From assembly GCA_902767055.1 (NCBI GenBank), contig CACXFX010000100.1:1-7332 (forward strand): a stretch of DNA of 7,332 nt. The letters run 5' to 3'. The notes under the pieces were generated by a model. That model did no database searches and was not told where the DNA came from. It worked only from the letters and a program-made list of their open reading frames with translations. The DNA comes from an uncultured Pseudomonadota bacterium. Its GTDB lineage: Bacteria > Pseudomonadota > Alphaproteobacteria > RF32 > CAG-239. Both the position numbers and the translations under genes were made by a program. Below are positions 1-5,940 of the stretch, piece after piece (position 1 is the first letter of the stretch; every line of letters begins with the position of its first letter).

Positions 1-45
1 ATATGCCCGATTTTTTATTTTTCAAGCCCTTAATCTTTTTTTTAT

Positions 46-74
46 TTGACATTTAATTTTAAATATGCTTAAAT
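46..74 (+). promoter_or_regulatory. Strong sigma70-type promoter for the leader/small RNA
   Basis: A perfect -35 box TTGACA (46-51) is followed after 17 bp by TTAAAT (69-74), in a T/A-rich setting that resembles an UP element. The expected transcription start is near 80-82, immediately before a hairpin that begins at 82, so promoter and RNA structure fit each other. Positions 1-45 are AT-rich and hold nothing else that I recognise. Confidence 0.65.
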
Positions 75-241
75 AAGAATAGGTTTAAGGATGGTCCTTT
101 TACCGAGTGCCTTAATAAGACACGGGGCTTTAAAAGAGCTTTTTTTACCATAGACAGTGGAGGATAACACTGCTTTTCGGTGCTATTTTTATTTTAAATA
201 GCATTTTTATCCCCGGCATTTGGTTGGGGAGTCGGTGACGA

Positions 242-319
242 ATGTACAAGGTTTTATCTAAAGGTCATCGAAGTCATTTTCTATGGTATGATTCTTTTAC
301 TCCCCGCCGCTTAACATAA
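242..319 (+). CDS. Possible 25-residue leader peptide inside the structured RNA
   Basis: An ATG at 242 opens 25 codons ending in TAA at 317-319. The peptide begins MYKVLSKGH and ends FTPRRLT. A purine-rich GGGGAG (226-231) lies 10 nt upstream and could act as a Shine-Dalgarno site. The same GGGG is the strand shared by two competing helices (with 211-214 or with 302-305). The stop codon lies inside the terminator hairpin (308-322). A ribosome translating this frame would therefore open the long-range helix and reach the terminator, which is the geometry of translation-coupled attenuation. Against it: the peptide is very short, has no run of one regulatory amino acid, and resembles nothing I recognise. 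It may be a chance open frame in a non-coding RNA. Confidence 0.2.
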   Translation: MYKVLSKGHRSHFLWYDSFTPRRLT

Positions 320-330
320 GCGCATTTTTT
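308..330 (+). terminator. Intrinsic terminator of the structured RNA/leader
   Basis: A 5-bp stem (308-312 with 318-322, CGCTT/AAGCG) has a 5-nt loop AACAT and is followed by CA and six T (325-330). It lies just before the Shine-Dalgarno of the LRR gene. It either ends a separate small RNA or acts as an attenuator that must be read through for expression of the next gene. Confidence 0.55.
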
Positions 331-350
331 GCAAATAAAGGAGAAAAATT

Positions 351-1262
351 ATGAAAAAGTCAGTTTTTATTTTTTGTTTAATCTTAAGTTTTAATACTTT
401 TGCCGCCAATACGTGTGGCGATGATTTAGGGAATAATTGTTGGGATTGTGGAAAAACAGTCTCTGATAATTGCACTGCCCGTTTAGATGCCAACACAAAA
501 AAACTCTCCATCATCGGTGACGGAAATATGGCAAATTTTTATATCAGTCAAAAGTACGCATGGCAAGATCAGCAGGCCATTCAACGCCCTTGGGGAAATA
601 ATATTGAAAGTGTCGAAATATCTGAAGGTATCAAATCTATCGGTCAATACGCTTTCTACGGTACAGGATTAACAAATATAACCATTCCAGCTTCTGTTGA
701 ATCTGTCAATGAAGCGGCTTTTCAATCTACTTCCGCTTTAACAAATGTTGCTTTCCAAGAAGGATCAAACCTACAAAAAATCGGTGGAGGAGCTTTTAAT
801 AATATTCCGAATTTAACAAACATTGACATCCCTCAAAGTGTCAAAATCATTGGTGATAACGCTTTTAATCTTTCAGGCATTAACTCAATAACTTTATCTG
901 ATACAATATTCTTAAATGATGAAGGGGATCCGAATGATGACAGTACTTATTTTCAAGGACTAAGTATTTATGCTTTAAGTGATGTTGATCATGTTTATTG
1001 TTCTGAAGCAAGCCACCTAAAATGTGAAGAATATTTCAATCAAGGTGAATTTTGGGAAAATGGGATATATCATCCGATTAAAGAAAAATCAACGCTTGCA
1101 ATTTACACTCCTGATGGTGATAAATTTTATGCAAACGGAAAATGGTATAATAGTTTAAGTGATATGAATAAAGGAAATTATAACAAAAAGCGCATTTACA
1201 CGATTGATGAGGCACAAAAAGTCACAGGTAACAAAAACCGCGTTTCAATTAAATACCGCTGA
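351..1262 (+). CDS. Secreted BspA-type leucine-rich-repeat protein
   Basis: The 303-residue product starts with a Sec signal peptide (MKK, hydrophobic 4-14, likely cut after TFA at residue 18), so it should be exported to the periplasm or beyond. Residues 22-62 contain four cysteines (C22, C30, C33, C41) and a small beta motif ending in LSIIGDGNMANF, a common lead-in to this repeat type. Residues 85-183 hold about four repeats of the LRR_5/BspA kind (I-x-I-P-x-S-V-x-x-I-G-x-x-A-F), clearest at 111-124 and 159-172. Two further cysteines (C217, C225) follow the repeats. The last 50 residues have no repeats and end with basic and aromatic residues (RIYTIDEAQKV... IKYR), possibly a conserved tail. 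The start is supported by AAAGGAG at 337-343, 7 nt upstream. BspA repeats elsewhere mediate surface binding, but the partner here is unknown. It has no co-directional gene downstream. Confidence 0.85.
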   Translation: MKKSVFIFCLILSFNTFAANTCGDDLGNNCWDCGKTVSDNCTARLDANTKKLSIIGDGNMANFYISQKYAWQDQQAIQRPWGNNIESVEISEGIKSIGQYAFYGTGLTNITIPASVESVNEAAFQSTSALTNVAFQEGSNLQKIGGGAFNNIPNLTNIDIPQSVKIIGDNAFNLSGINSITLSDTIFLNDEGDPNDDSTYFQGLSIYALSDVDHVYCSEASHLKCEEYFNQGEFWENGIYHPIKEKSTLAIYTPDGDKFYANGKWYNSLSDMNKGNYNKKRIYTIDEAQKVTGNKNRVSIKYR

Positions 1263-1270
1263 TTATTTTT
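1240..1270. terminator. Weak possible bidirectional terminator between convergent genes
   Basis: GCGTTT (1240-1245) can pair with AAA (1251-1253) and CGC (1257-1259) around a 5-nt loop, with a 3-nt bulge. T-rich sequence follows on the plus strand (1263-1270), and A5 at 1233-1237 gives a U-run on the minus strand. The hairpin lies inside the last codons of the LRR gene, because the two stop codons touch and leave no intergenic space. The stem is short and imperfect, so this is tentative. Confidence 0.25.
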
Positions 1271-1781
1271 TGAGCTTACCCAGCACCGCAAACGGATTGG
1301 CGCGCTTGGTTGTTTCTTCATCAAATTCTGAAACAAAATCACAGCGCTCACCGTCAAGACGCGGATAATCTTCCATCACAAGTGCCAATTGCTCAATGGC
1401 AATTTGCCCCAAATCGATTTGCCCGTCTTCAATGATTTCGGGAGCTTCGTCATCTATACTTAAATCTAAATCTCTTAAATCCTGATAACTCATTGATGTA
1501 TCGTAATAGTATTTGAAAGGTACTTCGTATAACTTTTCAAAATTTTCGAGCGAAATAACGCTTTTTAACTCTAAAAGTGCCGTAACTTTTCCTTCTGCAT
1601 CAAGCCGATGTATTTTTCGGCTCAGCTTCAAGTCAATATCCGCCGCAAAAAATTTAACATCTTCAACTTTCAAAATCGCCGCCAATTCTTTAAGCTGATG
1701 CTCATCGGCGCTTAAATGATAATGATGTTTACTTTGGCTTAAATCATCAATTTTTATCACAAATGAAAAATCTTTTTGCAT
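1263..1781 (-). CDS. yceD: YceD/DUF177 family protein
   Basis: This 172-residue acidic cytoplasmic protein matches the YceD (DUF177) family. Family members are linked to 23S rRNA accumulation and normally sit beside rpmF-plsX-fabH. Visible signatures are the IDLGQIAIEQLAL helix (residues 122-134), the EDYPR turn that follows, and the C-terminal NPFAVLGKLKK (162-172), all typical of alphaproteobacterial members. The cysteine motif seen in many YceD proteins is absent. The only cysteine is C147. The start is backed by minus-strand AAGG (1791-1794) 9 nt upstream. The gene is divergent from bamE and convergent with the LRR gene, whose stop codon it touches. No plsX, fabH or rpmF follows, so it appears to be a single-gene unit here. 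The family call is confident; the cellular role is family-level knowledge only. Confidence 0.8.
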   Translation of the reverse strand: MQKDFSFVIKIDDLSQSKHHYHLSADEHQLKELAAILKVEDVKFFAADIDLKLSRKIHRLDAEGKVTALLELKSVISLENFEKLYEVPFKYYYDTSMSYQDLRDLDLSIDDEAPEIIEDGQIDLGQIAIEQLALVMEDYPRLDGERCDFVSEFDEETTKRANPFAVLGKLKK

Positions 1782-1792
1782 TTTATATTTCC

Positions 1793-1824
1793 TTGTGTTA
1801 TATCATAGTGGTTGAAAATATAAT
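1793..1824 (+). promoter_or_regulatory. Possible bamE operon promoter
   Basis: A perfect -10 TATAAT lies at 1819-1824. The only -35 candidates are poor: TTGTGT at 1793-1798 with an overlong 20-bp spacer, or TGTTAT at 1796-1801 with 17 bp. A start near 1831 would fall within the AAGGA Shine-Dalgarno (1828-1832), so either the real start is a few bases earlier or this -10 is not the one used. It is nevertheless the only place in the spacer for a plus-strand promoter. Confidence 0.3.
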
Positions 1825-1829
1825 GACAA
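1799..1829 (-). promoter_or_regulatory. Probable yceD promoter
   Basis: Read on the minus strand, TTGTCA (1829-1824) is followed after 16 nt by TATGAT (1807-1802), a good sigma70 match. Transcription would start near 1795, giving a very short leader that begins close to the yceD Shine-Dalgarno. It overlaps the putative bamE promoter in the 58-bp divergent spacer. Confidence 0.4.
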
Positions 1830-1839
1830 GGATATCAAA

Positions 1840-2292
1840 ATGTCAAGACGTAATTTTATTGTGATTTGTTTAGCAGGATTCTTTCTTTTCGGTTGTTCGT
1901 CAGACGTGTTTTTGGTACACAACGGAAATATGCCCGACAACGATAAGATTGCTGAGCTGAAAAAAGGACAGACAAAAATGCAGGTCGAGTCTCTTTTAGG
2001 CTCACCTTCTGCCGTATCGACACTTGACAATGACAAATGGATTTATATGTCCTCAACACTTAAAAAAGTTGCATTTTTTACCCCGAAAATCGTTGATCGT
2101 GATATTTTAACCGTTGAATTTGATAAATCGGGAAATGTCGTTTCTTTTTCAAGATTGAACGAACAAAACGGACAAGAACTGGCTATTGATGAAGATAAAA
2201 CCGAAAGCGGCGGCCACGATATAGGATTCTTCAAAAAATATTTCGGCGGCGTCGGTTCATATATGCCTATCGGCCCAACGAAGGAAAAATAG
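1840..2292 (+). CDS. bamE: BamE/OmlA outer-membrane assembly lipoprotein
   Basis: The 150-residue product is a lipoprotein. A short basic N-terminus and hydrophobic stretch (residues 5-18) end in the lipobox LFGC, with C19 as the lipidated residue. Residues 30-105 form a SmpA/OmlA (BamE) domain: an I-x-x-L-x-x-G-Q-x-x-x-x-V segment, LGSPS (53-57), W67/Y69 and DRDILTVEFD (86-95), followed by the G-V-V beta turn. The tail GHDIGFFKKYFGGVGSY (126-141) is like alphaproteobacterial OmlA. BamE is an accessory subunit of the BAM complex, which folds beta-barrel proteins into the outer membrane. The start has AAGGA (1828-1832) 7 nt upstream. Only 6 bp separate its stop from truB, implying co-transcription and probably translational coupling with the RNA-processing genes downstream. 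Confidence 0.9.
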   Translation: MSRRNFIVICLAGFFLFGCSSDVFLVHNGNMPDNDKIAELKKGQTKMQVESLLGSPSAVSTLDNDKWIYMSSTLKKVAFFTPKIVDRDILTVEFDKSGNVVSFSRLNEQNGQELAIDEDKTESGGHDIGFFKKYFGGVGSYMPIGPTKEK

Positions 2293-2298
2293 TTTTTT

Positions 2299-3207
2299 AT
2301 GAAACGCACAAAGCATAAAAACATCAACGGATGGCTCATTATTGATAAGCCTAAAGGCATTGGTTCGACAGATATCGTCAATATCACACGCCGCTTATTT
2401 GACGCCAACAAAAACGGCCATGCCGGAACATTAGACCCCTTTGCCACAGGCGTTTTACCGATTGCATTCGGTGAAGCAACAAAACTGATACCTTATGTGA
2501 TGGACGGCTCAAAAGAATATGAATTTACCTTAAAATTCGGATCTGCCACAACGACAGACGATATTGAAGGTCAAATCACGCAAAGCGGCTCCAAAATTCC
2601 TTCGATTGATGAAATTTTGGCTGTTTTACCCTCATTTATCGGCCAAATCGAACAGACACCGCCGGCATATTCGGCAATTAAGATTGACGGCAAGCGTGCC
2701 TATGACTTGGCAAGAAAAGGGATTGACTTTGATGTACCGACTCGCCGTGTTCAAATCGATTCGCTTGATTTTTTGGCTCAAAAAAGCGAGGATTCGTTTC
2801 AATTTAAGGTCAAATGTTCTAAAGGGACATACGTGCGTTCACTCGGGCGCGATATTGCGTTAAAACTCAATACTTTCGGGCATTTAACGGCTTTAAGAAG
2901 AACAAAATGTTCAAATTTTTTACTTTCAGATACGATTTTACTGGAAAATTTAAAAAATATGGTGTATGAAGACCAAAGACAGGATTCTCTTTTGCCGATT
3001 GAAACCGCGCTGCGCGACATCGCGGCGTTGGCTGTTTCGGCTGAAGATGCTGCCAAATTAAAGCTCGGACAAGGCTTATCGCCAAAGGCTTATGATGTTA
3101 AAGCACATCTCGGCAAGGTGATGGGAGCTTTTTCATGTTCTTGTTTGGTGGCGCTTGTTTTGATCGAAGAGAAAAAAATTTCTCCGATTCGTGTTTTTAA
3201 CTTTTAA
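2299..3207 (+). CDS. truB: tRNA pseudouridine(55) synthase TruB
   Basis: TruB isomerises U55 to pseudouridine in the T-loop of nearly all tRNAs. The 302-residue protein has the full family signature: INGWLIIDKPKGIGS (9-23), the catalytic block GHAGTLDPFATG (40-51) with nucleophile D46, the Q-x-x-P-x-x-YSA-x-K-x-x-G-x-R-x-Y-x-x-AR segment (119-139), and CSKGTYVRSLGRDI (173-186). A TruB C-terminal domain covers roughly 245-302. Length is normal for the family. The ATG at 2299 has no close Shine-Dalgarno. AAGGA at 2281-2285 lies 13 nt away inside the end of bamE, so initiation is probably coupled to bamE termination. It is followed after 22 bp by rpsO, the usual partner. Confidence 0.97.
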   Translation: MKRTKHKNINGWLIIDKPKGIGSTDIVNITRRLFDANKNGHAGTLDPFATGVLPIAFGEATKLIPYVMDGSKEYEFTLKFGSATTTDDIEGQITQSGSKIPSIDEILAVLPSFIGQIEQTPPAYSAIKIDGKRAYDLARKGIDFDVPTRRVQIDSLDFLAQKSEDSFQFKVKCSKGTYVRSLGRDIALKLNTFGHLTALRRTKCSNFLLSDTILLENLKNMVYEDQRQDSLLPIETALRDIAALAVSAEDAAKLKLGQGLSPKAYDVKAHLGKVMGAFSCSCLVALVLIEEKKISPIRVFNF

Positions 3208-3229
3208 TTGAATAAGGAAATTAAATAAG

Positions 3230-3499
3230 ATGTCGATAACAAATGAAAAAAAACAAGAAATTGTTGCAAAATACGGCTTAAAACCCGGTGATACAGGTTC
3301 TCCGGAAGTTCAAATTGCAATATGGACCTATCGTATTAATGCTTTGATTGAACACTTTAATGTTCATAAAAAAGATTTACACTCAAGATTGGGTCTGATG
3401 AAGATGGTCAGCAAACGTCGTCACCTTTTGGATCATTTAAAATCCAAGAGCAATGAGCGTTATCAAGCCATTATCAAAAAATTGGATTTACGTAAGTAA
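3230..3499 (+). CDS. rpsO: 30S ribosomal protein S15
   Basis: S15 is a primary 16S rRNA binder that organises the central domain of the 30S subunit and contacts the 50S in bridge B4. The 89-residue length is exactly typical. Signatures seen: [11 protein letters not shown] (20-30), the rRNA-contacting helix [19 protein letters not shown] (46-64), LLDHLK and the terminal LDLRK. Residues WTY at 32-34 replace the more usual small or polar residues after VQIA. The start is supported by AAGGA at 3214-3218, 11 nt upstream. It sits between truB and pnp as in many proteobacteria. A strong hairpin follows the stop. Confidence 0.98.
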   Translation: MSITNEKKQEIVAKYGLKPGDTGSPEVQIAIWTYRINALIEHFNVHKKDLHSRLGLMKMVSKRRHLLDHLKSKSNERYQAIIKKLDLRK

Positions 3500-3511
3500 T
3501 TTTCAATTAAG

Positions 3512-3544
3512 ATAAAACTGCGGAGCGGGGCTCCGCAGTTTTAT
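3512..3544 (+). terminator. Perfect 15-bp hairpin between rpsO and pnp
   Basis: Positions 3512-3526 pair without mismatch with 3530-3544 around a GGG loop. The core ACTGCGGAGC is GC-rich, and the outer stem is A4/T4, which leaves only TTTT within the stem and no longer U-tract beyond it. It resembles the rpsO terminator/RNA-stabilising hairpin of other bacteria and probably causes partial termination or processing, with some read-through into pnp. The inverted repeat could function on either strand. Confidence 0.75.
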
Positions 3545-3551
3545 GAAAAAT

Positions 3552-3568
3552 CCTGACATGGGGTCAGG
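3552..3568 (+). promoter_or_regulatory. Second hairpin in the pnp leader
   Basis: CCTGAC (3552-3557) and GTCAGG (3563-3568) form a perfect 6-bp inverted repeat with a 5-nt loop. It starts 7 nt after the rpsO-pnp hairpin and lies 36 nt before the pnp start. In enterobacteria, PNPase autocontrol works through an RNase III-cut stem in this leader. The two stacked hairpins could play that part here, or the repeat could be a DNA operator. This is inference; only the repeat is seen. Confidence 0.4.
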
Positions 3569-3603
3569 TGAGGTTTATTGAATATAGGAAAGGTAAAAAA
3601 AAT

Positions 3604-5721
3604 ATGATCGATTTTAAGATTTGCCGCAAAGAATTAAATTGGGGCGGCAGAAAATTAGTGTTAGAAACAGGTAAACTCGCAAGACAGGCCGCAGGTGCCG
3701 TCGTTGCTACTTATGGAAAAACAGTTGTTGTCGCAACGGTTTGCGCAGCAAAAGAAGTCAAAGCAGATCAGGATTTTTTCCCTTTAACCGTTAATTATCA
3801 GGAAAAATATTATGCCACCGGTAAAATCCCCGGCGGTTTTATAAAACGCGAAGGTAAGCCTTCCGAACGTGAAGTTTTGATTTCACGTTTGATTGACAGA
3901 CCGATTCGCCCGTTATTTCCTGATGCTTTCAAAAATGAAGTTCAGATTGTATGTACAACGATTGCACATGATCAGGTCAATGATTCTGATGTCGTGGCTA
4001 TGATTGCAGCATCTGCGGCACTTGCTGTTTCGGGCATTCCGTTTATGGGTCCGATCGGTGCAGCCAAAGTCGGCTACAAAAACGGTGCATACATTTTAAA
4101 CCCGACGATTTCAGAGAATAAAACCTCTGATTTGGAACTGGCTGTTGCCGGCACTAAAGAAGGCGTATTAATGGTTGAATCGGAAGCCAACGAGCTTTCT
4201 GAAGATGTCATGCTCGGCGCTGTGATGTTCGGCTTTGAAAGTTTTCAACCTGTTATTGATATGATTAACGAGTTAAAGGCTGAAGCAGGTAAACCGGCTT
4301 GGGAAGAGCCTCAATTTCCGGCAGAATATGATGCTTTATGCGAACGTATTGCTAAAGAGTACGGCGATGAATATGAAAAAGCATTCAATATCGTCAACAA
4401 ACAAGAACGTTTGGATACATTAGCCGAAATCGGTGAAAGATTTAAAGCATCTGTTGATCCCGAAAATGAACTAGAGGTCAAGTATGCACCTGAAGCCATT
4501 GAGCACATTATGCATAAAACAATGCGTGAAAAAGTCTTGTCAACAGGCAAACGTATTGACGGTCGTGATACAAAAACTGTTCGTCCGATTGAATGCCAAG
4601 TTGACGTTTTGCCCACGACACATGGTTCTGCTTTGTTCACCCGCGGTGAAACGCAAGCGATGGTTGTGACAACTTTAGGTACAGATGATGATGCTCAAAT
4701 TGTTGATGGTTTGATGGCCGAATATCGCCAAGACTTTATGCTTTACTACAACTTCCCGCCGTTTTCGGTCGGTGAATGCGGCAGATTAGGTACTCCCGGA
4801 CGCCGTGAAATCGGTCATGGAAAATTGGCTTGGCGTGCCATTCATCCGATGTTGCCGACAGATAAAGAAGCATTCCCTTATTCGATACGTGTCGTTTCGG
4901 ATATTATGGAATCGAACGGCTCTTCTTCAATGGCAACTGTTTGCGGTACGACACTTTCTTTACAGGCGGCCGGCGTGCCGATGAAAAAGCCTGTTGCCGG
5001 TATTGCGATGGGTTTGATTAAAGAAGACGACGGACGCATTGCGATTTTGACCGACATTTTGGGTGATGAAGATCACTTGGGTGATATGGACTTTAAGGTT
5101 GCCGGTACAAAAGATGGTGTGACGGCTTTACAAATGGATATTAAAATCACCTCGATTACAAAAGAGATTATGAAAAACGCTCTTGCTCAAGCCCATGAAG
5201 GACGTATTCATATTTTAGGCGAGATGGCAAAAGCCATTTCTGCACCGCGTGAAAAAGTTTCTGACTTGGCACCGCGTATTTTAACGATGAGGATTCCGGT
5301 CGATAAAATTCGTGATGTGATCGGTACAGGCGGTAAAGTTATCCGTGAAATCATTGACAGAACAAACACAAAGATTGATATCTCGGATGATGGCGTGATT
5401 AAAGTCGCTTCGGTTAACATCAAAGATGGTGAAGCTGCGCTTGAAATTATCACAAATATTGTGGCTGAACCCGAAGTCGGAAGAGTTTATCAGGGTGTTA
5501 TCACAAAAGTGATGGAATTTGGCGCTTTTGTTCGCTTTGTCGGTTCGACCGAAGGCTTGGTTCACATTTCTGAAATCAAAAATGACAGAATCGCCACCGT
5601 ATCCGATTTTTACAGCGAAGGAGATAAAATCTGGGTCAAATGCATGGGCGCGGACAATCGCGGTAAGTGGAAATTGTCTGCTAAACACATTGATCAGGAA
5701 ACAGGCGAAGAAATTCGATAA
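3604..5721 (+). CDS. pnp: Polynucleotide phosphorylase (PNPase)
   Basis: PNPase degrades RNA 3'-to-5' by phosphorolysis as a ring trimer and is a degradosome and quality-control enzyme. From ATG 3604 the protein has 705 residues, normal for the family. Domains in order: first RNase PH domain (about 1-145, with the substrate loop REGKPSERE at 82-90), a helical linker, a second RNase PH domain (about 310-545) with [14 protein letters not shown] and the catalytic acidic motif [10 protein letters not shown] (D488 and D494 match E. coli D486 and D492), a KH domain with the GTGG loop at 574-577, and an S1 domain from about 625. I chose ATG 3604, not the in-frame GTG at 3568, because AGGAAAGG (3586-3593) lies correctly 10 nt upstream, [16 protein letters not shown] fits family N-termini, and GTG 3568 lies in a hairpin. 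It is the last gene of the bamE-truB-rpsO-pnp cluster. Confidence 0.98.
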   Translation: MIDFKICRKELNWGGRKLVLETGKLARQAAGAVVATYGKTVVVATVCAAKEVKADQDFFPLTVNYQEKYYATGKIPGGFIKREGKPSEREVLISRLIDRPIRPLFPDAFKNEVQIVCTTIAHDQVNDSDVVAMIAASAALAVSGIPFMGPIGAAKVGYKNGAYILNPTISENKTSDLELAVAGTKEGVLMVESEANELSEDVMLGAVMFGFESFQPVIDMINELKAEAGKPAWEEPQFPAEYDALCERIAKEYGDEYEKAFNIVNKQERLDTLAEIGERFKASVDPENELEVKYAPEAIEHIMHKTMREKVLSTGKRIDGRDTKTVRPIECQVDVLPTTHGSALFTRGETQAMVVTTLGTDDDAQIVDGLMAEYRQDFMLYYNFPPFSVGECGRLGTPGRREIGHGKLAWRAIHPMLPTDKEAFPYSIRVVSDIMESNGSSSMATVCGTTLSLQAAGVPMKKPVAGIAMGLIKEDDGRIAILTDILGDEDHLGDMDFKVAGTKDGVTALQMDIKITSITKEIMKNALAQAHEGRIHILGEMAKAISAPREKVSDLAPRILTMRIPVDKIRDVIGTGGKVIREIIDRTNTKIDISDDGVIKVASVNIKDGEAALEIITNIVAEPEVGRVYQGVITKVMEFGAFVRFVGSTEGLVHISEIKNDRIATVSDFYSEGDKIWVKCMGADNRGKWKLSAKHIDQETGEEIR

Positions 5722-5740
5722 TTCTTTCATTGTTAAGAAG

Positions 5741-5771
5741 AAAACCGTTGATATTTTCAGCGGTTTTTTTC
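5741..5771 (+). terminator. Intrinsic terminator after pnp
   Basis: An 11-bp stem (5741-5751 with 5757-5767, one G-T wobble at 5748/5760) with loop TATTT is followed by a continuous T-run to 5770. It lies 19 nt after the pnp stop and closes the bamE-truB-rpsO-pnp transcript. Confidence 0.85.
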
Positions 5772-5784
5772 TTTAAAAAAACTC

Positions 5785-5812
5785 TTGACAAAAAAAAGAA
5801 AAGGTATAAAAT
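5785..5812 (+). promoter_or_regulatory. Near-consensus promoter for the small membrane protein
   Basis: TTGACA (5785-5790) is followed after 16 bp by TAAAAT (5807-5812), within TATAAAAT. An A7 tract directly upstream looks like an UP element. The block from the A-tract through CTCTTGACA is nearly identical to that of the tRNA-Val promoter at 7202-7219. Transcription should start near 5819. Confidence 0.65.
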
Positions 5813-5940
5813 TCACCTCATCGTAGAAGTAATTATGGAAATATTAGTCAGTTATCCTTTTGTGGATTTTTGAAACTTTTTTTCATAATGATTTGTTTTT
5901 GTTTGAATTCAGTTTAACTTTAACTATAAAAAACAAAGTC
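5813..5940 (+). other. AT-rich leader of about 120 nt with a sequestered mini-frame
   Basis: Between the promoter and the membrane-protein ATG lies non-coding AT-rich sequence. Positions 5832-5841 can pair with 5880-5889 (10 bp, one G-U). This would bury the start of a 12-codon frame at 5835-5873 (MEILVSYPFVDF), which has a weak AGAAG upstream. A small ATCC/GGAT hairpin (5854-5857/5864-5867), followed by T7 at 5877-5883, might terminate a small RNA of about 65 nt. In AT-rich DNA such pairings can arise by chance, so all of this is tentative. Confidence 0.25.

Larger units (their letters stand above)
81..330 (+). ncRNA. Candidate structured RNA (small RNA or attenuator leader) of unknown family
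   Basis: This stretch lies between a consensus promoter and an intrinsic terminator and folds into many helices that can be read by eye. (1) 82-84/102-104 plus 87-91/95-99, with a symmetric UU/UU internal loop, right at the predicted 5' end. (2) 107-109/121-123 plus 111-113/117-119. (3) 127-131/135-139. (4) A long-range 9-bp helix, 146-154 with 280-288. (5) 155-159/168-172, with loop GAGGATAA. (6) 181-188/196-203, a perfect 8-bp stem. (7) 210-214/226-230. (8) 234-239/264-269. (9) 226-232 with 299-305, which competes with helix 7 for GGGG 226-229. (10) The terminator. I see no tmRNA T-loop or tag, no RNase P core, no SRP GGAAG apical motif, and no riboswitch consensus that I know. Because the next gene's ribosome binding site starts 7 nt after the terminator, a cis-acting leader is as likely as a free RNA. 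The helices are read from the sequence; function is inference. Confidence 0.5.

Noticed and set aside
91..153. 20-codon frame starting ATG at 91 (MVLLPSAL...)
   Set aside because: Its only Shine-Dalgarno-like bases touch the ATG, and the start lies in the 5' hairpin, so translation is unlikely.
81..330. Known housekeeping RNA (tmRNA, RNase P, SRP, 6S) or familiar riboswitch
   Set aside because: No T-loop GTTCRA or tag codons for a permuted tmRNA, no GAGGAAAGTCC-type RNase P core, no SRP apical motif, no end-to-end 6S helix, and no TPP, cobalamin, SAM, yybP or GEMM consensus that I could match by eye.
311..514. Minus-strand 67-codon frame overlapping the LRR gene start
   Set aside because: It lies over the terminator, ribosome binding site and signal-peptide region of a well-supported plus-strand gene and resembles no protein.
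3553..3581. pnp promoter CTGACA-17-TATTGA
   Set aside because: The -10 is poor, the -35 lies inside the hairpin, and the start would fall on the Shine-Dalgarno. Read-through from rpsO explains expression better.
3568..3603. GTG at 3568 as the pnp start (adds 12 residues)
   Set aside because: The GTG overlaps the 3' arm of a hairpin, lacks a Shine-Dalgarno, and the extra residues contain the real Shine-Dalgarno for ATG 3604.
5281..5730. Minus-strand 149-codon frame opposite the pnp 3' end
   Set aside because: Shadow of the KH/S1 coding region, with no family resemblance and no start signals.
5860..5940. TTG-initiated N-terminal extension of the small membrane protein
   Set aside because: TTG start without a ribosome binding site. 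The added segment is low-complexity Phe/Leu-rich sequence translated from an AT-rich leader.
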